A stretch of DNA of 64,000 nt from Segatella baroniae DSM 16972 = JCM 13447 (GCF_000426585.1 NZ_AUFQ01000008.1:62001-126000), one strand, 5' to 3'; shown: positions 18,174 to 27,383, counted from the stretch's first letter. A program made the numbers and translations. Notes: a model not told the origin generated them from the letters alone.

Positions 18174-18608
18174 ATGAAAGGACTGCTTACACATATTGTT
18201 GGAACATTTTTGTTGTTATCCACTTTGGCTTCCTGCAACTTGGAGCATGAAGACAATGGCGATTTGGACGGCTATTGGCATGTGGTGCGTATCGACACGC
18301 TTGCAACAGGAGGAAGCTGTTATAAAAGTAATGAACGGATGTATTGGGCAGTCCAAGGAAGGCTGTTGAATTTGACAGGAGGCAACTTGTCCGTTTTCCT
18401 TTATTTTAGACATGAAGGCGATGGATTGTCAGTTTACAGCCCTGCACTTGACGACCGCCTTCAAGGAGATCCTGTCCTGACGGATGAAAAGGCCTTGGAG
18501 GACTATGGGATAGCAGGGTTGGGAGAGACTTTTACAATCGAACACTTGTCGAAAAAAAAGCTGACGTTGAAAGGGAGTCTGTTTCGTGTGGCTCTAAAAA
18601 AGCAATAG
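18174..18608 (+). CDS. Lipocalin-like lipoprotein (DUF4847-like)
   Basis: The 144-residue protein has a lipoprotein signal with lipobox LASC (Cys about residue 21). The mature part starts acidic (NLEHEDNGDLDGYWHVVRID) and continues as a small beta-rich domain, including ERMYWAVQGRLLNLTG and KKLTLKGSLFRVALKK. This resembles the lipocalin-like DUF4847 proteins of Bacteroidales, a match from memory of the family. It lies 5 nt after wzi and 1 nt before the GT2 gene, so it belongs to that operon. Its role in polysaccharide handling is only implied by context. Confidence 0.65.
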   Translation: MKGLLTHIVGTFLLLSTLASCNLEHEDNGDLDGYWHVVRIDTLATGGSCYKSNERMYWAVQGRLLNLTGGNLSVFLYFRHEGDGLSVYSPALDDRLQGDPVLTDEKALEDYGIAGLGETFTIEHLSKKKLTLKGSLFRVALKKQ

Positions 18609-18609
18609 T

Positions 18610-19365
18610 ATGAAGGTTTCTATTATAACAGTAGCCCATAATAGTGCCCGAACAATCTCCGATACAATATGCTCTGTGCTGGCTCAAACCCATCAGAATA
18701 TTGAATATATCATAGTGGATGGCCAGTCTGCCGATGGTACGATGGAGATTGTCCAGGGGTTTGAAGTCCGGTTTGGCGGTCGTTTGAAGTATATTTCCGA
18801 ACCGGACGGCGGTATTTACGATGCCATGAACAAGGGGATAGCCATGGCCACGGGGGATGTTGTGGGCATGTTGAATTCGGATGATTACTTTACAAGCAAT
18901 GACGTGATAGCCAAGGTCGTGGCAAAATTTCAGCGAGATGACATTGAGGCGGTTTTCGGCGATGTCCATTTCATCGATGACAGCCAACCGAATAAGGTGG
19001 TTCGCTATTACTCTTCCAAGGCTTTTCGTCCCTTTTGGTTGAGATTTGGATTCATGCCGGCTCATCCGTCGTTATATTTGCGAAAGCAAATCTACGACCG
19101 TATGGGAGGATATAGGCTTGACTATCAGATAGCGGCCGATTATGAGATGATGGTCCGTTTGTTTATTGTGAACAAAATTAAAGGAGTATATCTGCCCATG
19201 GATTTCGTAACCATGAGACTTGGTGGCATAAGCACTAAGAACATTAGAAGCAGGATGGTGTTGATACGCGAAGATGTACGGGCATGTCATGAGAATGGAG
19301 TCTACACCAATGTGGCAATGATTTGTACGAAGTTCATCTACAAAATATTTGGGTTCAGATTATAA
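18610..19365 (+). CDS. Family 2 glycosyltransferase
   Basis: A 251-residue cytoplasmic inverting transferase. It starts with the GT-A signature MKVSIITVAHNSARTISDTI, then IEYIIVDGQSADGT for nucleotide binding and PDGGIYDAMNKGIAMATGDV. The metal site follows as MLNSDDYF. This arrangement is typical of WcaA-like enzymes that add one sugar to a lipid-linked repeat unit. No membrane segment is present. It closes the rightward operon and converges with the leftward GT4 gene after 26 nt. Confidence 0.88.
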   Translation: MKVSIITVAHNSARTISDTICSVLAQTHQNIEYIIVDGQSADGTMEIVQGFEVRFGGRLKYISEPDGGIYDAMNKGIAMATGDVVGMLNSDDYFTSNDVIAKVVAKFQRDDIEAVFGDVHFIDDSQPNKVVRYYSSKAFRPFWLRFGFMPAHPSLYLRKQIYDRMGGYRLDYQIAADYEMMVRLFIVNKIKGVYLPMDFVTMRLGGISTKNIRSRMVLIREDVRACHENGVYTNVAMICTKFIYKIFGFRL

Positions 19366-19391
19366 ATCAAGTTCTTGTCGAATGCAGTGAC

Positions 19392-20621
19392 TTAACGTTG
19401 TGGCTTCCTTTGTTTCAAAATATTTTTATATAGCGTCATATAGTCGGCGAATCGTGTTTTTTGTTCGAAAAGTGTTATGATTCTTTCTCGACAAGTTTTT
19501 CGATATCTCTCTCTTCCATTGGCACATATCTCGGAGATACGCTTGCTTGCAGCGTCCACATTGCCTTGGTCTACTACAAAGCCAGTTTCGGAATCGATGC
19601 TTTCGGGGCTTCCACCAGTTCGATAGGTTACCACAGGGATTCCGCAAGCCATTGCTTCGAGGTTGGTTGTAGGGAAATTGTCTTCCCATGTAGGATTGAA
19701 ATATACGTTTGCAGCTGAATATAGCTCTATCAGTTCTTCTTGGTTTTGGGTGCGTTGTAGTCCTATGATGTTTTTTGGAAGATTCTTTATATCTTTCTTA
19801 TTTAGCCCAACAAGTATAATGGAATAGTCATCAGGCAAGATAGTTCGGAGTTTCAGAAAGTCAGGTAGTCCTTTTCTGTACCAGTTGGAGGCTACTCCAA
19901 TTACAATTTTGTTTTCTTGAGGGATGTGATATCGTTGTTTGATGATGGCACGTTTGGTTGGTTTGAACATCTGACAATCTATCCCATTATATAGTTGCAC
20001 GATGGAATTATCTTTGAAAAATGAGCATTTCAAGTCATTTTCCAGCCATTTGCTGACAGGAACCAGTGTAAGGTTGTCCAGAGAGAGAAACGACAGTTTT
20101 TTATGTTCAAAGTTCTTGTATGACTGGTTTGCCATAATGCTGCGAGGGTATGTTGATTTCCATGCACAGTGATGGCAATGCTCTTCCCATTTCCGACATC
20201 CTGCAAACATGTAGTGAGCACAATGTCCCGTATAGGACCAGCAGTCGTGCAGGGTCCATATTACCGGAATGCCGCTTTCTTTAAGAAAGCGAAATAGTAT
20301 GGGGTAGTTGAGGTAGTAGCCGTGGATATTGTGAAGATGGATAATATCGGGGTGTATTTGTGTGATATAGCGAATGAGTTTACGTGTTGCTCCTTTCGAC
20401 ATCAGTCCATGATTGTCGAGTATTCTGGTTCCCAATCCGTGTACAGCTTCGTCCCAACGGCTTCCAATATGGTATAATTGAGAGGCACTCGGATTCATCC
20501 ATCGTCCGTATGCTATATGACTTTCCCATCCTTCCTGTATGGCTAACAGCCCTATGCCTTCGGCTATTTTGCCGTGTGAGCCCCAGTTGGCGGTGATATT
20601 GATTTGAAGGAGCTTTGTCAT
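19392..20621 (-). CDS. Family 4 glycosyltransferase
   Basis: The 409-residue GT-B enzyme has an N-terminal acceptor domain (NITANWGSHGKIAEGIGLLA, HPDIIHLHNIHGYYLNYP) and a C-terminal donor domain. The latter includes IGVASNWYRKGLPDF and the retaining E-x7-E segment in WEDNFPTTNLEAMACGIPVV, followed by TGGSPESID. The N-terminal HNIHGYYLNY and WTLHDCWSYTGHC segments resemble WcaC/WcaL-type exopolysaccharide transferases. Its ATG directly abuts the stop of the deacetylase gene. It is the last gene of the leftward polysaccharide operon. Confidence 0.88.
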   Translation of the reverse strand: MTKLLQINITANWGSHGKIAEGIGLLAIQEGWESHIAYGRWMNPSASQLYHIGSRWDEAVHGLGTRILDNHGLMSKGATRKLIRYITQIHPDIIHLHNIHGYYLNYPILFRFLKESGIPVIWTLHDCWSYTGHCAHYMFAGCRKWEEHCHHCAWKSTYPRSIMANQSYKNFEHKKLSFLSLDNLTLVPVSKWLENDLKCSFFKDNSIVQLYNGIDCQMFKPTKRAIIKQRYHIPQENKIVIGVASNWYRKGLPDFLKLRTILPDDYSIILVGLNKKDIKNLPKNIIGLQRTQNQEELIELYSAANVYFNPTWEDNFPTTNLEAMACGIPVVTYRTGGSPESIDSETGFVVDQGNVDAASKRISEICANGRERYRKTCRERIITLFEQKTRFADYMTLYKNILKQRKPQR

Positions 20622-21413
20622 TTAGTAGTTTTTGTTGCAACTAAGAAAATATCTTACATGTGCTATAGGCCAGTAAGGTTCGAAATGTCGCCGGTTGATT
20701 ACTTTCCCATCGAATGAGAAGTAATGTTTATAGTCAGACTGTGAGAAAACGAAAGGATATGTCCGAAGGGCTATTTGAATAGACCGTTGGTTAGCCTGCG
20801 AGAGTTTGCCGTATGGGAAAGCAAAGTAGTTGCAGGGCCGCTCAAGGTGTTGCTCTATAACTTTTTTGCAATCTACAATCTGGTATGTTAGTTTCTCTTC
20901 ATCTTCAGAGTTAATCATAAAGTGATCCATGGTGTGCGCGCCAATAATGTGTCCGCGGTCGGCAAGGGACTTAAGGTGTTCCCATCCCATTGGTTGTTTA
21001 TTTTGAGAGAAAACGACTTCTTGGTTGAAATGGTCAATATATTCCTTGTCTCCATCGACATAATTGGGATTTACGAAGAACAAGGCGTTTACACCAAACT
21101 CTTCCAACACAGGTGCAAAATAATCGTAACATTCCATGAAGCCATCGTCGAAGGTAAAGGCGACCAATGCTTCTTTAGTCTGTCTGTGGTTGGAAATCAT
21201 GTTTACGGCGTCTTCAATGTTGATGAAGCGCACCTGACGGCTGAGCTGTTTCAATTGTAGACGGAAGCAGTCTGTTTTCTTTTCGTCTGACAGTTTGTGC
21301 CCGTTAAGAATGTGAATGCCTGGCGCAGGCTTGCTCCATAGGCCAAGGATGTCGAGCACGCAGTGTCGCAAAGCATTTCTTATGCCCATGTAGATTGCGT
21401 TATTTTTATGCAT
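20622..21413 (-). CDS. Polysaccharide deacetylase (NodB domain, carbohydrate esterase 4)
   Basis: The 263-residue protein carries the metal-dependent deacetylase fold. Motif 1 is TFDDGF (catalytic and metal aspartates), and motif 2 is GAHTMDHF with the two metal histidines in H-x3-H spacing. YFAFPYGK supplies the later catalytic arginine/histidine region in variant form. No clear signal peptide is present, so it may work in the cytoplasm on lipid-linked sugars or be exported in another way. The start overlaps the upstream GT4 gene by 8 nt. It could remove N-acetyl groups from the polymer or a precursor. Confidence 0.85.
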   Translation of the reverse strand: MHKNNAIYMGIRNALRHCVLDILGLWSKPAPGIHILNGHKLSDEKKTDCFRLQLKQLSRQVRFINIEDAVNMISNHRQTKEALVAFTFDDGFMECYDYFAPVLEEFGVNALFFVNPNYVDGDKEYIDHFNQEVVFSQNKQPMGWEHLKSLADRGHIIGAHTMDHFMINSEDEEKLTYQIVDCKKVIEQHLERPCNYFAFPYGKLSQANQRSIQIALRTYPFVFSQSDYKHYFSFDGKVINRRHFEPYWPIAHVRYFLSCNKNY

Positions 21414-22542
21414 TTGTCTTGTGAAAGTCGAGAATATGGTGAAGAATGTCTAACTGATAGTGTATATTCCATTTGCGATCAACCTCGTCAAAAGCGTTTT
21501 GTCGAGTTTGGTTGCGCTGTTCCTGAGTAGCTTCTGTCCATTTCAAGATGGTTTTTTGAAGGTCTTCAATGTTGTTTTCTTCAAAGAAATCGCCAGTTAT
21601 GCCAGGTTTGATGGCTTCGAACTCGGGCATTTGGTTGGGTAGATTGCCATGGGTAATAACTGGACATCCAAAGGTGAGAGAGTGTATGGCGGTAAGTCCC
21701 ACATTGCCTGGTGACACGCAAGCGTGAGCGTTGTAGAATAGCTCGCCAATTGTGTTGTCGTCGTAGCATGGACCGAAGAGCCAACATTGGGCATCGAGCG
21801 AAAAGGAACGAATGGTTTCAGGAAGTTTCATGTCATCTATTTCCTCTCCCACAAACACTACGTTGATGATAGTCCCGCTGTCTCGCAGCCGTGCCACGGC
21901 TTTAAGAAGGAGATCAAGGCGTTTTCTTTTTTGTAATCGACCACAGTAGATTAGCGTTGGATGATTATTACCAAAATGGCGTGAATAAATATCTGTGACT
22001 TTAAGATGTTGTCGTATTTGCAATTCTTTGTCACTATCGAGAGAATTGGCAATACATGTCATTTTGTTTCTATCAAAGCCTTCTTTAACCATGAGTTGGA
22101 TGGCATACTCGTTATATAGTAGTAAATAGTCGAACATGGAGTAGAAGGCTTTCTTGAGCCAGCGTCTTGTACGGGTTTCTTTGCCATACCATCCATGAGT
22201 CCATGCGATGGTACGTTTGCGTTTTATTTTGGATAGAATGAGTATGCTCCATGTAGATAGGCAATAGGGCTCTCCGTCTAAAATATAGGTGTTGTAAGGT
22301 TTAGAAATAAGTTTGGTAGAGCCCACTTGTCGATAGAAATTGCCATAGAAAACATTGTGCAGTGTTCCTTTAAATCCCTGGAGCGCTGTATAATTGAAGG
22401 CTTTCACGGGAGTACTACCTTGGTCGCCGAGATAGAAGTCGCAACCAAAATGAGTGGCCATGGCATTATATATAGGCCAACGATAGGCTGCGCCAAGATT
22501 AAAAATACAACAAATTTTGGGGTGAAGAGAGGCTGTCGTCAT
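21406..22542 (-). CDS. Family 4 glycosyltransferase
   Basis: A 378-residue GT-B transferase. The N-terminal half contains ICCIFNLGAAYRWPIYNAMA and a basic membrane-facing helix (YGKETRTRRWLKKAFYSMFD). The donor half has LIYCGRLQKRKRLDLLLKAV and the nucleotide-sugar region NAHACVSPGNVGLTAIHSLT, then FGCPVITHGN. The usual E-x7-E pair is altered around PGNVGLTAIHSL, where serine/isoleucine replace the expected second glutamate. This occurs in some capsule transferases but is worth noting. It overlaps the deacetylase gene by 8 nt and follows wzy by 76 nt. It probably adds a sugar during repeat-unit synthesis. Confidence 0.8.
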   Translation of the reverse strand: MTTASLHPKICCIFNLGAAYRWPIYNAMATHFGCDFYLGDQGSTPVKAFNYTALQGFKGTLHNVFYGNFYRQVGSTKLISKPYNTYILDGEPYCLSTWSILILSKIKRKRTIAWTHGWYGKETRTRRWLKKAFYSMFDYLLLYNEYAIQLMVKEGFDRNKMTCIANSLDSDKELQIRQHLKVTDIYSRHFGNNHPTLIYCGRLQKRKRLDLLLKAVARLRDSGTIINVVFVGEEIDDMKLPETIRSFSLDAQCWLFGPCYDDNTIGELFYNAHACVSPGNVGLTAIHSLTFGCPVITHGNLPNQMPEFEAIKPGITGDFFEENNIEDLQKTILKWTEATQEQRNQTRQNAFDEVDRKWNIHYQLDILHHILDFHKTNA

Positions 22543-22618
22543 GTGTATGATAGATGGAGTATTCGTTTGAAGATGATGAAGAGGATGGGAATGTCGAACA
22601 TGAGATAGTGATTGGAAC

Positions 22619-23785
22619 TTAATTGGAAAGCTGATGGTTACCGAAAGGCTGTCTTTGAGAGATGGCGAGGGAAATCCCTAACAGCAACCAGACAAAAAAG
22701 CACTTGACACCAGGTCCGAATGGTGGACGTGCCTCAAAGAGAGCGTTGATGATAAAAGCCATGAAAATGATATAGGCGATTGTCGTTATTGGATGAATTG
22801 GTCTTGATTTCAAAAGCGTTTTGAAGATGTAATAGAGAAATATAAGCACAATTGTCAGCCCCCAGACTCCATATTGCGTCAACATATTGAGTGGCATGCA
22901 ATCCACATAATAGTCTCCGGAACCCAGCCATGGATGTTGAGGAATCCTCTGCAAGGCGATGGTAAACAAGATAAGTCTGTTGGAACTGAGCGAATTCATG
23001 TCGGTGGCGTCTCTTCCGCCAAGGATTATCCCTTTCATAATAAGCTCATAAGCGTTGGAACTGATGGCCAGATAGCCTATGAACAATACCGAAAGGACGA
23101 TGATCCAGAGCTTCAGCTTATTGTTGTTGGAGTGGAATATATAATAATATATAATGTAGCATGCACTGAGTAAAGTGGCGCGGGAACGATTCATGGCCAT
23201 GACGACGAAGATAATGAGTACGATTAGCCAGCTCCCCCAGCGTAAAAGCTTGTTGGAGGGGGTGATGAAGATGAGAGAAAGGTATCCACAGCAGAGCAGA
23301 ATCTGTGCGATGGAGTTCTTTTCACCATAAGCGTAGGTGTTGGAAGTGATGTCTGCGTTTTGTAGAAAGTTGAGGTAGATGACCACGGAGAGGCCTAATC
23401 CGCCGATAAGCATGATGAAAGCAATCGCTTGCATGATGCGTTGGCTGCCGTGATGGAGCCAAAAACTGTAGGAAACCATCGTCATCATGAGTGAGATGGC
23501 TATATTGTAGAGGTCTTCATTCAGGTATTGTCGGCCGGTGAATATCTGGCATGTAAAGCAATATAAGCCAAAAACAAATGTAAAGAGATAGAAAGGCAGC
23601 AACTTGTTGCTCAGATATGTCTGTGGCGCAGTGAAACACATATACCCGAAAGGCAATACCCAAATCAGTTTAAAGATTTGGTCATAGCCCGATTCCAGCA
23701 AAGAAGGAGTCTGCGATATGAGGCTTCCCATAATAGCCAGAAGGAAGGTTGATATGGCAATGTATCTGTTTACTGCGTGTTTCAT
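22619..23785 (-). CDS. O-antigen/capsule polymerase (Wzy-like)
   Basis: A membrane protein of 388 residues with about 10-12 hydrophobic segments and a large loop in the second half (YLAISSNAYELIMKGIILGG, NSLSSNRLILFTIALQRI). The segment MAMNRSRATLLSACYI matches the Wzy/WaaL (O-antigen ligase) family, which has a conserved Arg-Ser region here. In a locus with Wzx and Wzz, polymerisation of flipped repeat units is the natural role, although ligase function cannot be excluded. Its ATG overlaps the flippase stop in an ATGA arrangement. Confidence 0.8.
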   Translation of the reverse strand: MKHAVNRYIAISTFLLAIMGSLISQTPSLLESGYDQIFKLIWVLPFGYMCFTAPQTYLSNKLLPFYLFTFVFGLYCFTCQIFTGRQYLNEDLYNIAISLMMTMVSYSFWLHHGSQRIMQAIAFIMLIGGLGLSVVIYLNFLQNADITSNTYAYGEKNSIAQILLCCGYLSLIFITPSNKLLRWGSWLIVLIIFVVMAMNRSRATLLSACYIIYYYIFHSNNNKLKLWIIVLSVLFIGYLAISSNAYELIMKGIILGGRDATDMNSLSSNRLILFTIALQRIPQHPWLGSGDYYVDCMPLNMLTQYGVWGLTIVLIFLYYIFKTLLKSRPIHPITTIAYIIFMAFIINALFEARPPFGPGVKCFFVWLLLGISLAISQRQPFGNHQLSN

Positions 23786-25077
23786 GACTTGTGATGAATC
23801 ATGATTCTATAGAAACCATATAATAGGAGAAAGAAAATGCCGGTGCAAATCAGCGTGCTGGTGGCATAGTCCTTTGCCGCATCAATACCCTGGTGTTGGT
23901 GAATGAGATAATAGCCTAAGGCTACTGTCAACACATCACGCATGCAACGGATGGCGAAAAGGCTCCATGTGCGTCCTTGGGCAATGAGTTCTGATGTGAG
24001 CACATTGGAGCAGCAAGTGAATATGGAAGCAAAGACAAATATCCGAATGACTGGCCCAAGTTGATGGAATGTGGGGCCATAGAAAGAGGTAATCCATGAA
24101 GAAAGCAGATACACGGCCAAAAATGGGATGAGCGTGCAGACTAAATTGATGGCCAGCATCATGTTTATCTCATGTCCTTGCCTTTTGGGGTCATGGACAC
24201 TTGCGCTCAAATGGGATAGCATGACGTTGTAGAGCATGGCTGGAATCATCAAGGCGACGGAAAACCAAAGCTCGGCAGCAGTGAACAGACCGACTTCTCC
24301 CAAGGATGAAAGCTTGGTGATAATCAGGAATCCCAGCCATCTACCCAAGGCAAAAGTCAGTTCCTGCAAGGCCACAGGGATGGAAAACCGTGTGATTTCC
24401 CATGTGAATGGCCGTTTTTCTTGCAGGGACAAGTCGTTTTGAGCATTACTTATGGCAATGGAACAGAGCCCTACGCAGAGTATTTGCGCGACAGACAGGG
24501 CTGCCAGAGAGCCTTTCAGGCCGAAAAAGTAAGTAAGTATGGCAGAGGAAAACAATAGAAAAATTCCCACCCATATATTGATGATGGCTATGGACTTGAA
24601 TCTTCCAAACCCACTGATGACACCAAATTGTGTCGTGCTGATGGCTCGAAAGACGATGATGGCACTTAACCATCGGAATGCCGAAGCCAATGTCGGTTCG
24701 TTAAGATACATGGATAAGGGCTGTGCCAAGATGAAAAGTGCCGCTGCAAGGGCAACGCTGATTGTCGTGGTGATGGAAATGGTCGCCTTGACGATACTCC
24801 GCAGATACTTGGGATTGTCCGTTTTGTATTGCGCAATGAACTTTGTAGAGGTATAGCCTAAGCCAAGTGTCGCAAAAGCTGCAAACTGAAACATGGTTGT
24901 CTTGATAAAACCATACTCCCCATACAGGTCTTTGCCCAACAAACGCGCAATGATGATACCGGCTAATAGTAGCAGTCCGTAGCCACTGCCATTGCCCACA
25001 ACAGCCCAAAAGGAGTCTTTGAAGAACGTGTTCCCCTTGATGTTGTATCCCATATCGCCGAGCCAGTTTCTTTTCAT
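23782..25077 (-). CDS. Lipid-linked repeat-unit flippase (Wzx-like)
   Basis: The 431-residue protein has about twelve membrane segments and belongs to the MATE/MOP flippase superfamily. The opening region includes SFWAVVGNGSGYGLLLLAGI and IARLLGKDLYGEYGFIKTTM, typical of Wzx proteins. It would move undecaprenyl-linked oligosaccharide to the periplasmic face. It overlaps the chain-length gene by a single base and wzy by 4 nt, so translation is tightly coupled. Confidence 0.87.
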   Translation of the reverse strand: MKRNWLGDMGYNIKGNTFFKDSFWAVVGNGSGYGLLLLAGIIIARLLGKDLYGEYGFIKTTMFQFAAFATLGLGYTSTKFIAQYKTDNPKYLRSIVKATISITTTISVALAAALFILAQPLSMYLNEPTLASAFRWLSAIIVFRAISTTQFGVISGFGRFKSIAIINIWVGIFLLFSSAILTYFFGLKGSLAALSVAQILCVGLCSIAISNAQNDLSLQEKRPFTWEITRFSIPVALQELTFALGRWLGFLIITKLSSLGEVGLFTAAELWFSVALMIPAMLYNVMLSHLSASVHDPKRQGHEINMMLAINLVCTLIPFLAVYLLSSWITSFYGPTFHQLGPVIRIFVFASIFTCCSNVLTSELIAQGRTWSLFAIRCMRDVLTVALGYYLIHQHQGIDAAKDYATSTLICTGIFFLLLYGFYRIMIHHKS

Positions 25078-26132
25078 CAGTCCTTGTCTGGTGTCAGTAA
25101 TGCGAAAAAGAGGTCACGGCTGATATATACTGTAGTGGCAATCCAGCTCAATAGAAGCATGATGGCTACGAATATCATCCGTTTGGGGCCTGCGGGCTTG
25201 GTGGGAACCGTTGCTGATTTGATGACAGTAAAGGCCGGGGTCTTTTCGAGCACCTTTGCACGGGCAGCTTGCAGTTGACTGTTCATGGCACTGTAGGCAT
25301 TGAACTTCAGCTGCATCTCGTTTTCCAAATCGTCTTTCTTCGAACTGTAGCTTTCCAATACGATGTCGGTATTGGCGTCCGCGTAGCTTCCGTAGACTTG
25401 GCGTGCCCGCTCATAGCCTGCTTTTGCTTCAGCCGTCAACTTCTTGTAGTAGTCAACGTCACGCTGGGCCTTGCTCGTTCTGTATCGCGTGATGAACAGT
25501 TGCAGCTGACTTCTCACGGAGTCGGCCATCGTTGCGGACACCAAAGGATCCTGGTCGGTCACAGCTATGGAAATCATACCAGTCTTCAAGTCAATCTGAC
25601 ATGTGATGTTACCTTCTATCTTTGACAGTATGTCTGTTTCCGCCTTTGTCAATCTGAAAGGGTTTATCTGAAGACTGTTCCGCGTCTTCTCACGACTCGT
25701 GAACAGTCTTGTTATCCATGAGATTGGCAATAAAAGCGGATTATTCTTCTGATACAGTCTCATGTATTGGTAATAAGTCGTGTCGATTTTGTTGTCAATG
25801 GTTTTTATCCGGCAATTGACTAAGTTGAGGATAAAGTCATTCGACTTCAGCAGTTGCGGATAGATGTCGGGTGAGATGGCGTCGCCGGTAGCCGCGCTGC
25901 CAAGATTGAATCCTAACGACGACGTAATGTTCGAAATGCTGTTCTGGCCTGCCGACATGTTGTTGATTTCAGGTGCCAGGACAACCTCGCAAGCGTAATA
26001 TCTTGGAACGGGTAAGATGAGAAGACAAGCCACAACAAAGGTAATGGCCGAAACGGAAAGAAACAGTTTCCTTTTGTGTTTGATACGTTTCAGTACTGTC
26101 AGTATATATACTTGATCGTTTTTGATTTCCAT
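25077..26132 (-). CDS. Polysaccharide chain-length regulator (Wzz domain, no kinase)
   Basis: The 351-residue protein has the two-helix hairpin plan of Wzz/polysaccharide co-polymerases. A first membrane segment (about residues 23-43, LFLSVSAITFVVACLLILPV) precedes a long periplasmic part with coiled-coil stretches. A second membrane segment lies near the C-terminus (about 320-340) after the proline-rich turn TVPTKPAGPKRM. No Wzc-type tyrosine kinase domain or tyrosine tail follows. It would set chain length for the Wzy polymerase. It overlaps wzx by one base and is separated from wza by an intruding ATPase gene. Confidence 0.85.
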   Translation of the reverse strand: MEIKNDQVYILTVLKRIKHKRKLFLSVSAITFVVACLLILPVPRYYACEVVLAPEINNMSAGQNSISNITSSLGFNLGSAATGDAISPDIYPQLLKSNDFILNLVNCRIKTIDNKIDTTYYQYMRLYQKNNPLLLPISWITRLFTSREKTRNSLQINPFRLTKAETDILSKIEGNITCQIDLKTGMISIAVTDQDPLVSATMADSVRSQLQLFITRYRTSKAQRDVDYYKKLTAEAKAGYERARQVYGSYADANTDIVLESYSSKKDDLENEMQLKFNAYSAMNSQLQAARAKVLEKTPAFTVIKSATVPTKPAGPKRMIFVAIMLLLSWIATTVYISRDLFFALLTPDKD

Positions 26133-26198
26133 TGTATATTCTTTTTGCCTGTTTTATGTCATGGAGTTGTTTGGCTCTTTCCAATCGTTGGTTTACGG

Positions 26199-27329
26199 TT
26201 AGAAGTCTCTCATCCATAATTTAAAGATAGGGTCGACGAAGCGCAAGATGTTGTCCTTGTCTTTTTCGATAATATCATGCTCACTCAGACTGCGCTTGTT
26301 TTTTGTAAGCGTATTGGGGTTGCCCAGATTGTATTGGCTGCGCACTTCCAAAGAAGACAGCTTGGTTTCGCCTGCGGCTATTGCACGGAGAAGCTCTATC
26401 TGTGAAGCCGTCAGGCGGTTGATGTCGGATTGGAACATAGGAGTATTGATGTTGAGTACTTGCTTTACGCCATAATGGAAGTCATCGGCTGTGACTTCGT
26501 CAATCGTTTTGTTCCAAATGAAGAAGCAAAGTTGCTGTAGATACCAGGAATGACATTCAACGATGTCGCATATCTCCGAAGCATATCTTTCTGAAATCTT
26601 CTTGTTTGTCTTGCAAAAACCGTCAAGAATGAATGGAATCCAGTTCTCTTTGCTGATTTTATCGAGAAAAACAACCTGCCCGAAACGATAAAAAGGATTG
26701 TTTGAATTGTTGAATATGTCCATCATCATGTGGCGTTTGCTTCCATATAGGCAATAGGTCGTGGCTTCCTGTTGCTGCCACATGGAGCGCATCTTCCCTT
26801 CCATGTTTTTGTATTCCGGAAGATTGGCAAGTTGTTGGAACTCATCTATGCAAACGATGATGTGGACACCTTTTTGCCTTGCCAAGGTTTCCGGAAGCTG
26901 AAGAATCGTGAGTTTGTCTTTTTCTTCAGGTTTGAATTTGACATCAAAAGCCATAAAGTCATTGACCTGGTCCTTGATAACCAACTGGGGGACGACTCCG
27001 TTGAGGAACTGTTTTGCATCTTTTGCCCATTTTTCAAACTTGGATGACGCGCATTCAATGACCTTGCTTGCAAAAGTTCGATAGAACTCCGCTTCAGAAC
27101 CAATGCTGAATGCGTCGATGAAGCATACTTTGATATCATCTCTTTCTGCCGTAAGTTCTTCCATCGCCCTTTTGACCAGAGAAGATTTGCCCCATCGACG
27201 AGGCGATATCACCATGACATTGATATGCGAAGTGAGCAGCTGTTTCAGTAAAGCCCGGTCTTCGTTGCGGTCGATGAAGTTCTCTTTGGTTGCGAGTGTT
27301 CCAAACTGAAAAGGTGATTCCATATTCAT
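26199..27329 (-). CDS. AAA/STAND-type ATPase inserted in the polysaccharide locus
   Basis: The 376-residue protein has a Walker A motif (ISPRRWGKSSLVKRAM) and a Walker B-like IIVCIDEFQQLA. It has sensor-type sequence YCLYGSKRHMM and a C-terminal winged-helix region (LTASQIELLRAIAAGETKLS ... NTLTKNKRSLSEHDIIE), ending in VDPIFKLWMRDF. This is the archaeal-ATPase type family (Pfam ATPase_2), of unknown function. The ATG at 27329 is preferred over the longer frame because it lies just after a promoter-like element; ATG 27323 is also possible. The gene is AT-rich, has its own promoter with palindromes, and splits wza from wzz, so it appears inserted. It has no obvious polysaccharide role. Confidence 0.82.
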   Translation of the reverse strand: MNMESPFQFGTLATKENFIDRNEDRALLKQLLTSHINVMVISPRRWGKSSLVKRAMEELTAERDDIKVCFIDAFSIGSEAEFYRTFASKVIECASSKFEKWAKDAKQFLNGVVPQLVIKDQVNDFMAFDVKFKPEEKDKLTILQLPETLARQKGVHIIVCIDEFQQLANLPEYKNMEGKMRSMWQQQEATTYCLYGSKRHMMMDIFNNSNNPFYRFGQVVFLDKISKENWIPFILDGFCKTNKKISERYASEICDIVECHSWYLQQLCFFIWNKTIDEVTADDFHYGVKQVLNINTPMFQSDINRLTASQIELLRAIAAGETKLSSLEVRSQYNLGNPNTLTKNKRSLSEHDIIEKDKDNILRFVDPIFKLWMRDF

Positions 27330-27339
27330 TTTTTTGCTG

Positions 27340-27347
27340 TAAAGATA
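27340..27347 (-). promoter_or_regulatory. -7 element for the inserted ATPase gene
   Basis: Leftward TATCTTTA differs from the Bacteroidetes -7 consensus at the last base only and lies 10 nt before the start codon at 27329. The expected -33 position falls within the first of the two palindromes at 27355-27383. Confidence 0.5.
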
Positions 27348-27354
27348 CAAAAGA

Positions 27355-27383
27355 TTACCTAAAGGTAAGTTACTTAAAGGTAA
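27355..27383. promoter_or_regulatory. Two tandem operator-like palindromes
   Basis: TTACCTAAAGGTAA (27355-27368) and TTACTTAAAGGTAA (27370-27383) are near-perfect 14-nt palindromes starting 15 nt apart. They cover the expected -33 region of the leftward ATPase promoter, which is where a repressor would bind. The regulator is not identified. Confidence 0.6.
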
